DNA from: Rhodamnia argentea
Taxonomy: Eukaryota; Streptophyta; Magnoliopsida; Myrtales; Myrtaceae
Direction: 5' to 3'
Length of the DNA: 64,000 nt
Assembly (NCBI RefSeq): GCF_020921035.1
Contig: NC_063152.1
Span: 29,325,903-29,389,902 of the forward strand
The notes beneath the pieces were generated by a model, which did not search any database, was not told the origin of the DNA, and saw only the letters and a list, made by a program, of their open reading frames with translations. The position numbers were made by a program, and so were the translations under genes. Positions 1-10,470 of the stretch are shown piece after piece (positions within the stretch are counted from its first letter, which is position 1; every line of letters begins with the position of its first letter).

Positions 1-49
<49 letters not shown>
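1..49. repeat. (GA)n microsatellite at window edge
   Basis: Pure GA dinucleotide run that continues off the left edge, so its full length is unknown. On the minus strand it is a CT run downstream of the small gene at 756-1633. Confidence 0.95.
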
Positions 50-51
<2 letters not shown>

Positions 52-755
52 CAGGATTTATTAACAAGAAAATTTGAAGAGGCCATATCATTCCACAGCT
101 GCTAAAACTAAGAAAACCATTTGTTTTTTGCTTTTTTGGTACTGAAATCATACTAAACCTCGTGATTTATATTCTTTTGGATAAACTAAGTATGTGTTCT
201 TATCCACCTTCTTTGGTTGGCCACTCGAGCAAACCTCATCACAGGCATCACCCAAACACAATAAACCAATCAAGACCATACCTTTTTCCTTTCCCCATGG
301 AAAATATTTTATGAAACCATCACAAAAGCATTTGATCATCAGCCACCATGTCCATGACTTCTTGTCCCTATTTTACATGTTCTTTACAGTATCTTCTCCC
401 TCTTCTCTTTGGGTGTTCTTGATCCTTGTCCACTTCCTTGTCTTGATTTAGGCAATAACAGAGTAACAAGCAAGAACTTATCAGCGAGCACATAATTTGA
501 TCTGTCATAGCATAGGTTGAGTGTGTCTTATGTGATCCACCGCGTTTCGTTTTCTTAATGTTTTGACTATAGTAGCTCATTGATCCACACAAGCTAAAAT
601 TGCAGCGCCAAGGTCAAAAGTAACTGTAGGGGAAGTAGTGGACCAACACATGGGAAAAAGAAGGAACAGAAAAGATCCACGGTTCCATTTTCCAAGAGGA
701 AAAGCTCCCTAAGATAACAGAGAATGAGATGCATAAGAAACATACAATTGGTGCA
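50..755. other. 3' flank of the small minus-strand gene; no gene seen
   Basis: A/T-rich sequence with short reading frames only, none with splice sites or a familiar motif. It probably includes the 3'UTR of the gene ending at 756. Confidence 0.5.
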
Positions 756-1633
756 TCAACAACCCAACAAGTTTAGGAGTGGCCAACTGCGAGGCTTGTC
801 CTTTCTTCCCACGAGCTTGGATGTCGTCTTCTTGTTATTGCTAGCAGTCTTGCTCTTTCCAAGCTTGAGCTTGCCAGGAGATGAGCGTTTAATCTTTTGC
901 TGCTGCTGAACTTTATCAGATTTTCCCTCTTCCTGCAGTCACATATGAATTATTACTCACATGAATGAGGAAGAATTTCGCCTAGCAGCCCAAATCCCAC
1001 TTTGATCTTATGTACAAGGAGATGATATTATGTGCAAGGAGATATTTACATGAATTTCAGACACATTTTGATGAAGTTGGGGCGGGTTTGTCTCAGTTTT
1101 GCGATTGGAGATGCCGAAGAATGTGGAGGATGAGGAACCCGACACCCCCCGTTTGGATTCTTGGCTTGACGATTTTCCCCCAGAAGTGCGTGAGCAGCTG
1201 CTCGAATCCATTTCGAGGCACAGCTGAAAAATACATTTTTGTTGCGCAAATATTTAGAGGCGTTAAGCAAATACTGCATCTGAGATTATAGCATGAGCGT
1301 CTGTCCAAAATTAGAAAGAGTCCTACGATCATCGCTTTCCTAATCAGGCTCTTGGATATCTTAAGGACATTGTTATTTACAGTTCCAATACTTTCTACCA
1401 TTTCCATGACTATCATAATCCTCGTATAATGTCCACGACTATCATAATCCTAGTATAAATAGTACCTGAAGAAGACGCTGTTCGAGGGTCGCCACCCGAT
1501 CTACCAGGGACCCTTTGAAGTAACCATCCCTCACTGCCAAATCCATTGGCGGAAGCTCCCTCGCTTCTCCTCTAACCGTACTTCTCTTGCTCCCCTGTTT
1601 CGCTGAATCTTGCTTGCTTTCTAAACGTTTCAT
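756..1633 (-). CDS. Small plant protein of unknown function, three exons, 172 aa
   Basis: I assembled three coding exons: 1466-1633, 1050-1223 and 756-932 (transcribed high to low), all phase 0 with GT..AG junctions. The product is 172 aa and basic at both ends. The N-terminus is Lys/Arg-rich. Residues about 24-57 hold the most conserved-looking stretch (ELPPMDLAVRDGY, then SLVDRVATLEQRLLQL), which reads as a short amphipathic or coiled-coil helix crossing the first splice junction. The middle is Ser-rich. The tail is Lys-rich and ends in SWPLLNLLGC. The layout (helix 'RVATLEQRLLQLCLEM', Ser-rich linker, C-terminal W-P-x-L-x-x-LGC) recalls a plant-specific family of uncharacterised small proteins; I cannot name it. 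The start is the first ATG of exon 1; an upstream UTR exon is possible. Exon 2 could use a slightly earlier donor. Confidence 0.66.
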
Positions 1634-2053
1634 CTACATATGACCCAATTCCACAGAAGAGAGATTAATGACATAAAATTCTCATTTCAGAAAAGCAAAG
1701 CTTACAGAAACAAAGTAGAAAAAACAAAAAACAAAAAGGACGGGAGAATGAAAGTGAAACACCGTTGGGAACTTAGGAACAGCAGATGATGCCAGAACTC
1801 ACAATAAAATCCAGATGATCCAGCCTTGAAACAAGTGGCATGCAAGACTGAGGTGGCCTCGCAGACTCCATATCTGAATACCAATCAAAATTTTTTCTGC
1901 TTTGAATTCTGAGGAGCCTGAGTTTAATTATGATGGGTGTGTTTATATAGGTTTTAGCCGAATCAGTTAGAGAGTCAATAGGTTGTTTGTTTATAATGTC
2001 TACCTTGACTAGTCAAATCGGTTGTTTGTTTCCCCCTGCGTGGCACAGCATCT
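1634..2053. other. Upstream region of the small gene
   Basis: A/T-rich DNA that would hold the 5'UTR and promoter of the minus-strand gene ending at 1633. No clear TATA box was picked out. No other reading frame of interest. Confidence 0.4.
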
Positions 2054-2061
2054 GATAGAAC

Positions 2062-2756
2062 TAGGGGTGTGCAAACTGGACCGGACCGGCCCGGACCAAC
2101 CCGGGACCGGCCCGGACCGGCCGGGTTGGTCCGGTCCTTGAGGTGGATGGTCCGGTCCCTGGTCCCAATAAATGGGACCGGTGATCGGGCGGTCCGGTCC
2201 TCGGGTTTCTTGCATTGGGACCGGACCGGCCCGGCCCGGACCGGACCGCCAATAACATATAATTATTTATATATAAATATATACAATTGCAAAAAAAAAT
2301 TGAAAACAAAACAGAATAATAAAAGTCCACCGCCCATTTTTTTCCCAACCTTGCACGGTCGCACTCTCTTCCTCAAGACTCTCTTTTTAGTCTTATTTTC
2401 CATCTTGTTTTTGGTCATCTTTTCTCCCTACAGGCTTTTTTGAGTGCAGTTGGTGATGTTTTTATCATGTAATGGCTGGATTTGGTATTGAATTCGAACA
2501 TTTTGATCAAGTTCGTCGATCATAAAAGTCATAGCGAGTCGCTATGTTTTTACCATGGCATAATTTATTAAGTTGACTAGATTTTCAATAGTTAGCGGTC
2601 CCATCGGGCCGGGACCGAGACCGGACCGGGACCGGCCCGGACCAGACCCGGCGGTCCCGGTCCGGTCCTTGGTCCCAAAAATATGGGGACCGGGACTACG
2701 GTCCGGTCCCCGGTTCCATGCCGGGACCGGACCGGCCCGGACCATGCACACCCCTA
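2062..2756. mobile_element. Non-autonomous hAT transposon, 695 bp, perfect TSD
   Basis: The ends form a perfect 12-bp terminal inverted repeat (TAGGGGTGTGCA at the left, TGCACACCCCTA at the right). They are flanked by an identical 8-bp direct repeat GATAGAAC at 2054-2061 and 2757-2764. An 8-bp TSD and a TAGGGGTG-type end define the hAT superfamily. The outer about 200 bp at each end are dense in GGACCGG/CCGGTCC subterminal motifs in inverted orientation; the centre (about 2260-2590) is A/T-rich and codes for nothing. No transposase, so mobilisation would need a relative elsewhere. The unmutated TIR and TSD suggest a recent insertion. Open frames across the repeats (2009-2215, 2061-2348, 2573-2761) are low-complexity artefacts. 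Confidence 0.93.
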
Positions 2757-2845
2757 GATAGAACACCTCCGCTTTGCTGGGTGTAGTAGTGTTGACTTTG
2801 AATGCTTCCAGAGTCAATTTGATCACCATTTCCTAGAGGATGCCA

Positions 2846-3180
2846 AATGGACCCGTGGGCCCGGAACCGGCCCGTTGACCGGGCCCAGAACCGGCCCGTT
2901 GACCGGGCCCACGGTTCCTAACCTGGAGCCGGAACCGGCCCTCAAGGGCCGGTTCCGGTAGGTAAATTGTTGGAACCGGCCCGGAACCGCCGGTTCTGGG
3001 CCTGTTCCAACCCGGTTTAAAAAAAAAAAAAAAGGAAGTAGGTTTGATAAAAAAATCAATTGTGCTTTGGAACCGGCGGTTCCGAACTGGAACCGGAACC
3101 GGCCCGGAACCGGCGGTTCCACCTTTTTTTGGAACCGGAACCGGCGGTTCCGTCGAACCGGCCTTCTCTACCATTTCCGT
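2846..3180. mobile_element. Remnant of a GGTTCCGG-repeat element (hAT-like, ends missing)
   Basis: A dense run of GGAACCGG/CCGGTTCC motifs in both orientations around an A-rich middle (about 3017-3060) mirrors the subterminal-repeat layout of the hAT element just upstream. I find no TAGGGGTG end and no TSD, so this is a truncated or older relative. Frames across it are repeat artefacts. Confidence 0.55.
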
Positions 3181-3813
3181 TCCCTTTGTAACAGAATCAC
3201 CTTGTATCGATTAAGAGAAAAAAAATACTCAAATTCTGTCAAAATCATAATATGAGCAAGTTGGAAAATTTCAAGGTGCCGAAAGGGATGTAAGTTCAGG
3301 CAATTCTCAGCTTTTAGCTATTTGGTGACTTCACTAAAAAGCAGCAGAAAACAAAAGCCCTAGTGAAAGCGGGATGTAGACAGTCGTGATAAATGGAAGC
3401 ACAGCATCGCCCTCTGCATTTTGCATGTAAATTGTCGGTCGAATGTATTACCGACATAAGAAGTGAGATAGATGTTCACGTGTCTCTGTCCGGTCGACAT
3501 TTTTTACCTCAAGGATGTAAAAGTTCGGAAGAAAAGCGATATAGTTACATTCTGTTAACGTGCCAGAATCTTTCTTAAAGACAAGCTGCGATGCGAGAAG
3601 AACCATTTGGTACACATTAGAGTTTCAAAATGAAGACCCTGCAATTGCTGCATAAAAATGCAACTAACTTTGTCATCATCAATTGAGTGACAATTACAAG
3701 ATTTTCCAAGAATCGAGATTCTGCAACCAAATTGCTGAAGCATATCCTGCGATGGCCCCATTCTTTAGATACTAAAGGAAATCCCACAGAAGCAACAATG
3801 TGTTTGGCCCAAT
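3181..3813 (-). other. Probable 3'UTR and 3' flank of BOU
   Basis: Non-coding sequence downstream of the BOU stop codon at 3814-3816. No other gene signal. Confidence 0.5.
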
Positions 3814-5091
3814 TCATCCCAAGCTCGATCTCGTCACTTCATAAGCCAAGAAGCATGCGGCATTCGCGGGAACACTTCTGGCCATGGCAGGTCCGAAACC
3901 CTTGTACAGTCCTTTGACACCCTCTGAGGCCAGAATCTTTCTAAAAGCATCGAGAGAACCCGAATACTTTGGATTTTTGTAGCCATCTACCTGTATCACA
4001 CTCTTCACAACGTCAGTTGGGTAGACCAAAGCCCAAAAGGATGCTCCTGCCAGGCCTCCAGCCACAATTAACGACCCCCTTCCCAATCCAGAAGTATCCT
4101 GCCCTCCAGCCAGGTACTGCTTGATCGCCTCGTAGACACCGAACATTGCAGCATTCCCTGGTACTTCACGGGCCATAGTGGGAACCAAGCCCTTGAACAG
4201 ACCTCTCGTACCACCTTCCGATCTCAGAACGTGCCTCGCCACATCCATTGGTCCTCCATATTTAACTGCCACAGTAGTAGTGGAGCCAGCACTTGCCAGT
4301 GCGCTTTGCGCCTGCAACCTGCTCTCGCAGTGTTTATAAAAGTTTTACTATCCCTTCTTGTAAGCAAAAGAGACAGAAACATTGAGGTCATTTCAATATC
4401 TTTTAAACAGGTGCCTCAAGGCATGTTGTGACCATTGCTGATATGATGAATCTATCCTAATGTAAGATGCTCTCTCATGCATCAGGTAATATGACATACA
4501 AAGCTGCCTCTTTCCTATGCATATTTATTGTAGCTGAAGAAGCGTCCTTAGAAACTCATTGACGTGTTCCTTCTATATTCCAGTATACATTGAGAAAATG
4601 TGTTCAGCACTGGAGCTGCGGTATAGTTTGGAAGCTTGTTCAAAGACTCAAAAAATTGAATCAAGTGGGGAGAAAAACGTGAACACCACAGACACTGACC
4701 TGCACTTGATTAATTCAGTAGGGCAAGCAAGGAAGGAAACAGCAATTCCAGCCCCCGCGCCACAAACAACCTGCTGGTCGATGGTTAAAGGGACACCGGG
4801 TTTGGACCTCAGTAGTGCCTCCATTTGGCCCCTTACGGTGAAGAGGACGGCATTGAAGGCTGCCACTGTGGCAAGTGGGGCCCCCATGCCTTTGTACAAA
4901 CCCCTCGGGCCTTCGGCAGCTAATGTTTGTCTGACTGCATCCATAGCACCTGAGTACCTGGGAGGTTGGCCGGGGGCTGGAGCTGGCTGACTTTGGAGCT
5001 TGACCTTGATGGTATCAAAGGGGTGACCAACAATCAATTGTGCTGCCCCACCAATTGTTCCTGCGGTCAAATCCTTGGCCACATCCCCCAT
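3814..5091 (-). CDS. BOU: Mitochondrial carnitine/acylcarnitine carrier-like protein (BOU), 298 aa
   Basis: Two coding exons, 4700-5091 and 3814-4318, join through an AG|G arginine codon at a GT..AG intron. The product has the three-fold repeat of the mitochondrial carrier family. Each repeat carries the Px[DE]xx[KR] signature: PFDTIK at 24-29, PTELIK at 124-129 and PTDVVK at 231-236, so there are six membrane helices. Sequence and length (298 aa against 300 aa in Arabidopsis) match A BOUT DE SOUFFLE. BOU is an inner-membrane carrier of the carnitine/acylcarnitine type, reported to matter for photorespiration and seedling growth; its true plant substrate has been debated. I chose the start at 5091 because homologues begin there and a splice acceptor (GTGCAG) directly precedes the ATG. 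An in-frame ATG at 5133 would add 14 residues if that intron were retained. The frame is intact. Confidence 0.93.
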
Positions 5092-7140
5092 CTGCACAGC
5101 AAAGGGTTCCCCATCAACATTTCCCCCAGGCATCAGTAATAAATGAAAAGGTCTTGAATGGGAAGTTAAGAATATAGAGCATCCATCACGGTGACACGAG
5201 TAAAAAGATATAAGTTGACATTATACAGCCACAAGAGTGCATCCTTGTGAAAAGGAAACGATTCTTCTATCCTCTCTCCCTCTCCTCCTGCAGACATGAT
5301 TTACTGGCAAATGCCGAAAAGCAGGGGCCTTCATCGGGAAAGCAATGTCACAAAATTTCAGAGAGATGTAACCGCCAACAGCAGTTCTGCATTTCCAGGG
5401 ACGCTTAGTAAAGAATTTTCAAATAGCATGAGAAAACACTCCACCACTTGTGCTCATTCTTTAGAAGATACCCAGTATTAAAACAGTTGGAGAATGATGA
5501 ATGATTACAGAGGATTTCATTTGAGGACCTTATAAAAGATAATCCTGTTAACAAGCTCACAGAGTATCACCAAAACACGAATATTGAGATGGATAAATAC
5601 TGCAATTTCAAGAATCTATAACTTCCACCATTGTTACAGAATGGCCATTGCAAAAGCAGCAAAACATGCGTTTTGCAGACAACAACATGTCACATTTTGC
5701 TATCTTGTAATCAGAATGAGACAGTCATGACTCTAGTTTAGCAGGAGTGGCTAGAACCCCCAAAAAGGTGAGGTTTTTTTGTCATCTAAGTTAAGTGACA
5801 AAATTGCAACTAAGCAGACTCTGGATTCTTAAGCCGTTGAATTGCAAAAAGGTGAGGTTTTTTGGTCACTCCTTTATGACCGATCCTTAAGCCTTTGAAT
5901 TACAGAGTATGGGAAAATGCCAAAGAAGTTTTTTGTACAACCTACGTGTTCCTATGATGGAAAAAGATGGAAAAAGTTCCAGCATTCCAGTCCCTTGATC
6001 CAACGATGTTGTTGTCAACATATAACTCGATGTAATGATACTTCAGGTGCAGCAAACTTGCTCACTGACAACTATTGAAAAGTATACACGAAAAACTGTG
6101 CAAATTCAGTCTGCCTGCCTACATAATAGAATGTTAATACTTCTAATGGTCTTCTTATGCGCATACTGCCCTATATAATGCACCTAGCGAAGTAATACAG
6201 ATTGTCCACCATGGATAACCACAAGAAAGTTTCCCTTGGCCCTGCCAGCAGTCCACATGATTATCGGCAATTTCATGAAGTTAACAAAGTCTTGTCATAT
6301 GGCATTCCAAGCCAAAGTTCATAAAAAAAGGTTGACAGATCAACGAAACCTTCACAACAGATAGTTCCTCTTATTTTCTTTGCTTGCCATAACAAATGGC
6401 TTCATGAATCTCCAGCTGATTATAATCAGAACTAGAACAGTAAAGAGAGAGATAATTTGAATAACAGGCGAGGATATTACCTTTGCGAATCAACCTGGAC
6501 AAATAGAAGAAAGCAATCAATAGAAGCCTGGAGCTGAATCCAGGCGAAACGAACTTGTACTCAAAGTTGACGAATCACCAATCAGCCTGTGCAATCTGAC
6601 GAACAAAAACAGAAAAACCATCTCACAATGAAAATCACTATCCCCAATGCAAAAAGGATCGCCATGTGAAAAGCAACAAAAAAATTAACATGAGACAATT
6701 ACCAGAAACCAACACCATATCACCGTAGTCGCATAAGAAAACCTCACAAGATAGGGGAAAAAAAAAGGGAATGGAACAAATTGTGCAGTCAACAAGGAAA
6801 GTTCAGGTTTTGAGGGAAATCCAAGATTACAATACGCAAAACGTGAAGTGGGCAGGCGGCAAAAATGGGAAATCTATACATTTGAGGCAGCAAAATGAAT
6901 CTGCGGAGATTCAGAGCCACGCAAAATAAGCAGAGACAGGGGCCAAATGATTCTCACCTACTTGTTGGGAGGGAGTAGAATTCACACAAAGGAACAAATG
7001 GTTGAGATGTGACCAGACCGGGAGAGGCTAACGCAGCTGAGGACAGTGTTGGAGCAAAAGCCGATCTCAAGTTCCTAATCTCTCCGTCCCTCTCACCAGC
7101 TCTCTCCCCGCCCTCTCTCCCCCTCTCTCTCCCCCCTCAG
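5092..7140 (-). other. BOU leader with a probable 5'UTR intron
   Basis: The acceptor at 5092-5093 abuts the BOU start codon. A good donor (TAG|GTGAGA) ends a candidate leader exon at 6958, leaving a leader exon of about 6958-7140 that is strongly GA-rich and an intron of about 1.86 kb. A second possible donor near 6480 could define an extra leader exon. No protein-coding gene lies in this stretch; short frames such as 5296-5481 have no support. Confidence 0.55.
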
Positions 7141-8535
7141 CCACTAAGGAATCAGAAAAGATTGAATTTTTAATATTACCATTGGGTGGTGCGTGTTTTC
7201 TGGGAGATTGGCGAGCCCATAAAGTTGACGGATTCAGGCTGTCGGAGATCCTGTGGCCCAAGTTTGCCTTACTGGTTCTGTTATGGCATAATTATCTTCA
7301 AGATCATGTCAAAATTTTTTCTTTTAAGCTTGATCTCCTTCGCAAAATGGTCTCGGAATATCACTCGGTTTTAATGAGGGGAGAAAAAAAAAAAAATTTT
7401 CCATGCTTAGAAATTGCAGAGTTCCCACTTTCATATCCTGTCAGCTAACGTTTTATAAAATGTTATCTCCTGACATTTTTGGCTTTGTGCTCTCAGATCT
7501 CATTATAATGCGGTGAGAGTAACACAAGTTAGAAACCCTTTTGCTCTTTTCAGTGAAGAGGCGGCGAATTTTCATGCTTTTGGGAAGTTTGTAGGTATAA
7601 TGGGATTATCCTCAAAATGTAACACGACGGTGCAAGCACCGGTGCTCTCATCTGGTCCACCTCGTTCGTTGGTAGAAAGGAAATGCAAAATGCCGCACTC
7701 TGCAAGTGTAGTTGGTAGTGTACTCACACGTTACAAATGTTTGATTTTGAATTTGCCAGGATGGGCATGTGTTTCGAGATTAACCTGAAGCACGCTTGAT
7801 CCTGCACTCGACGACCAACATGCCCCTTCGGCCCGTCCAGGATATGGGAGGGGTTTGGATAATGATTTTAGAATGTCGAGAAAGATACGTTCATGTTCCA
7901 ATAGATTGAAGGACATAAGCAAACGATTCCATTCTTGAGCTCGGCTCATCCGACCGATCAAACTTATCATTGAATATGAAAGACCAATTTATATTAGGCC
8001 CAACAAGCGCAGGCTTTACTGCCTGGTCACTTTGGCGAACAAGCCTGGGTGAGCCTGCTCTTAGAACACGTTCATGGGCCAATAGAGTTCCAGCTTTGCC
8101 TGATTTTTAGCCCTCAAGTGCTCAGCATGATCTTGATATGTCTTCACGCATTATAGAAAAGAAAAGAATAATGGTGATGTTGTACTAGTAGTTTTTTCCT
8201 AAAATTTGTTTGTCAGTGATTGATAAGATTGTTTGTTGCAGAACTATTCGTCAATCTACAAATCTGTCACATGATTTAGTAAACGAAATATGAGTGAAGA
8301 ACTTCAATTCTTCTAGAGTTGTCTTTTAGGACGAAAGATGGTCATTTCTTCTAATCCTGATACAAATAAGAAGAATGCCTACAGGTTTGATTTTTTCATT
8401 ATTATCTAGATTGCTACAGAAGTTATGTTCCTCTTCTAGACATACAGAATAGCAGGACAACTTTTTGAGCACGAGCTATGCGTTACATCTTTCTGCTACA
8501 TCCTTACATTGCTCTTACAAGATTTTTCTCTCCGG
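7141..8535. other. Intergenic region between BOU promoter and the TRM-like gene
   Basis: On the minus strand the first 100 bp hold CCAATGG and a TGGGCT-type motif just upstream of the GA-rich leader, consistent with the BOU promoter. The rest has only short frames without recognisable domains. The part nearest 8535 should be the 3'UTR of the next gene. Confidence 0.45.
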
Positions 8536-10297
8536 TCAGTTCAATATGAATTCAGATAGGAGCTCATCCACCAAAGTACCCATGATCTTAGCCTCAAAGT
8601 CCATAGCTATCTCCTCTTTTTCCTCTTCAAACTTTCTCCACTTCTCTCCTCTGTCCATTTCTCTCAGATAAGCATCTTTCTTGCTATTGACTCCCCATTC
8701 GCACTTCGCGCCGAGCTCATTATTCATCCAAGATTTTGCGGTGCTCATCATCACAAGCTCAGAGTCATCATTTATAGGGTTGCATCCTAGTGTGGCTAGT
8801 TCACTCATGAAGTAGTCCAACAATAGCTTATCCACATTGGTCTTCATGCTAAGACCAGAACTTGAAGCTTTGACCTGGTTTAGCAGCATTGTTGCTTTTT
8901 GTTCAGCAGGTTCATTTGAGCCTCCCTGTCCTTCTCTGAACTCATCATCCTCTTCTTCATCAGATCTCTCATCAAGATCCCCCATTGACGTGGAACTTTG
9001 CGCGTAGGCAACACTTTCGATCCACCAAGGTTGTCGCAGAAGGAATTGCGCATCCCCTGTCGCAATACTGCCTCGGCTCTGATCTCGAGACCAGCAAAAT
9101 CCTTCATCTTCTCCAAATTCAGCATCAATTACAGAAACAGGACTGTGCTGTTCTTTCTCCTCGTAGAATGAGACTCTCTGTGCCAATGCAAGAAACACAT
9201 ACGTTAATATCAGAAACCAGTTTACTTAGGCAAATGTCCAAGTTAAATACAATACCTGGTCACAACAAAGACAAGTACAGTAATAAAATAGTAAAGCCAA
9301 TGTTTTTACCATGTTGTAACTTCCATGTAAAAGGCTTAGATTAAGGCAACATTGAAATCTTTTATCTTTTGTTCCCCTTAGTTGTACTAATGTAAAGAGA
9401 ACAGGAATGACCTCTATTTTGTCTCATGTGAATTTCGTAGCAAAGTGAATACAAATATACTACGCATGAGACAAGAGTTTGACTGTATTATGGGACTAAA
9501 CTATGCGTTTTAGATTAATTAAACCAAGTACTATTCCAGTACATGCCAAGTCACATCTTTATTTTCTTTTAAGGGGGGACATAGACCCTGAACAGTGAAC
9601 GCTGAACAGCAGACAACAACCAATTGAAACTTTATAATATGCAGGTCTAGGACTAATATGTAAGTTTTTAAATCCAGCAACTCACCTTGGGTTCAATTTC
9701 ACAGAAGCTTCTTGTTATTGATCCTGGTAAAGCCTCCCCTGCGCGTGTACCAACAGATGGTTCGTTGTATTCCTGAAAATCACCATTCCAGGGCGGTGAA
9801 AACTCCAGCGTGAAATCACTTTCACACCAACTTGAGCCATTACTCTTGCTCTCAGTGCTACTGCTTGATCCTGTGGTTGTAATTGTCGCCGCGGAAGAGC
9901 ATTGATGTGGCGGCGGGGAATGGAAATCCGACGGCCGAGATCCCTCTTCGGCCAAGTCCTGGAAGGATCTCCACCGTATGATGTCCTTGATCCTGACTGT
10001 CATTTTGGCCTGCTCGCCACCACCTCCATGGCCATGATCATGACCATCACCTTTTCTGGTTTTCTTGGGTAATCTTTGCGTTGACAGCTTTCTTGAGAGG
10101 CTTCTTAGGAAGAACACTGGGTAGGGCTTATTCACTGAGCTACTGAAAGGGATATTCTTGAATGCATTGATCATGGTCTCTAAGGCTGAGATATTTCTCG
10201 ATCTGCTTCTGAGAAGTGTCGTTGCTTCCACATTTGGAGAACAAGACCACGAATCCTCTCTAAGGAAGTCCTTGAGCAACATCTTCTGCTTCTGCAT
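8536..10297 (-). CDS. TRM/DUF4378-like plant protein, two exons, 417 aa
   Basis: Exon 1 is 9686-10297 and exon 2 is 8536-9177, joined in phase 0 at a CAAG|GTGAGT donor and a GCACAG acceptor. The N-terminus reads LLKDFLRED with a Ser/Cys patch. Then come a basic region rich in RSLSRKLS-type motifs (about 60-85), a His/Gly run and VRIKDIIRWRSF (about 101-112). Across the junction lies RVSFYEEKEQHSPVSVID (205-222), followed by an acidic Glu/Asp stretch. The C-terminus is helical and Trp/Glu-rich, ending in MGTLVDELLSEF. The short N-terminal LLKDFL, the SPVSV motif and the C-terminal helix fit plant proteins of the TON1-recruiting-motif (TRM) / DUF4378 group as I recall them, linked to cortical microtubule organisation. 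I am confident of the gene, less of the family. No frame damage. Confidence 0.8.
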
Positions 10298-10470
10298 TCT
10301 TGTCAGTAATAACCAGGCAGGAACAGTAAAAAATCACTGCTAGTGAGTGGTGCAGACGCAAGAACAAAGACAAGGGTTTTGCTTTTGGTTTTGGAGGGTG
10401 AGGGGGAGAAGAGCGAAGTGAGGGAGAAGAGCGAAGTGAAGGAGAAGAACTTATAAAGGGGTTGAAGGAG
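10298..10470 (-). promoter_or_regulatory. TATA box and CT-rich leader of the TRM-like gene
   Basis: Reading the minus strand, a TTTATAAG box lies at about 10450-10457, roughly 155 bp before the start codon. It is followed by a CT-rich leader containing two near-identical 18-bp tandem copies (plus-strand GAGAAGAGCGAAGTGARG, about 10407-10443). Such pyrimidine-rich leaders are common in plant core promoters. Confidence 0.6.

Noticed and set aside
2069..2443. Open frames across 2.0-3.2 kb rich in Gly/Pro/Arg
   Set aside because: They are produced by GGACCGG and GGTTCCGG repeats of hAT-like elements and are open on both strands.
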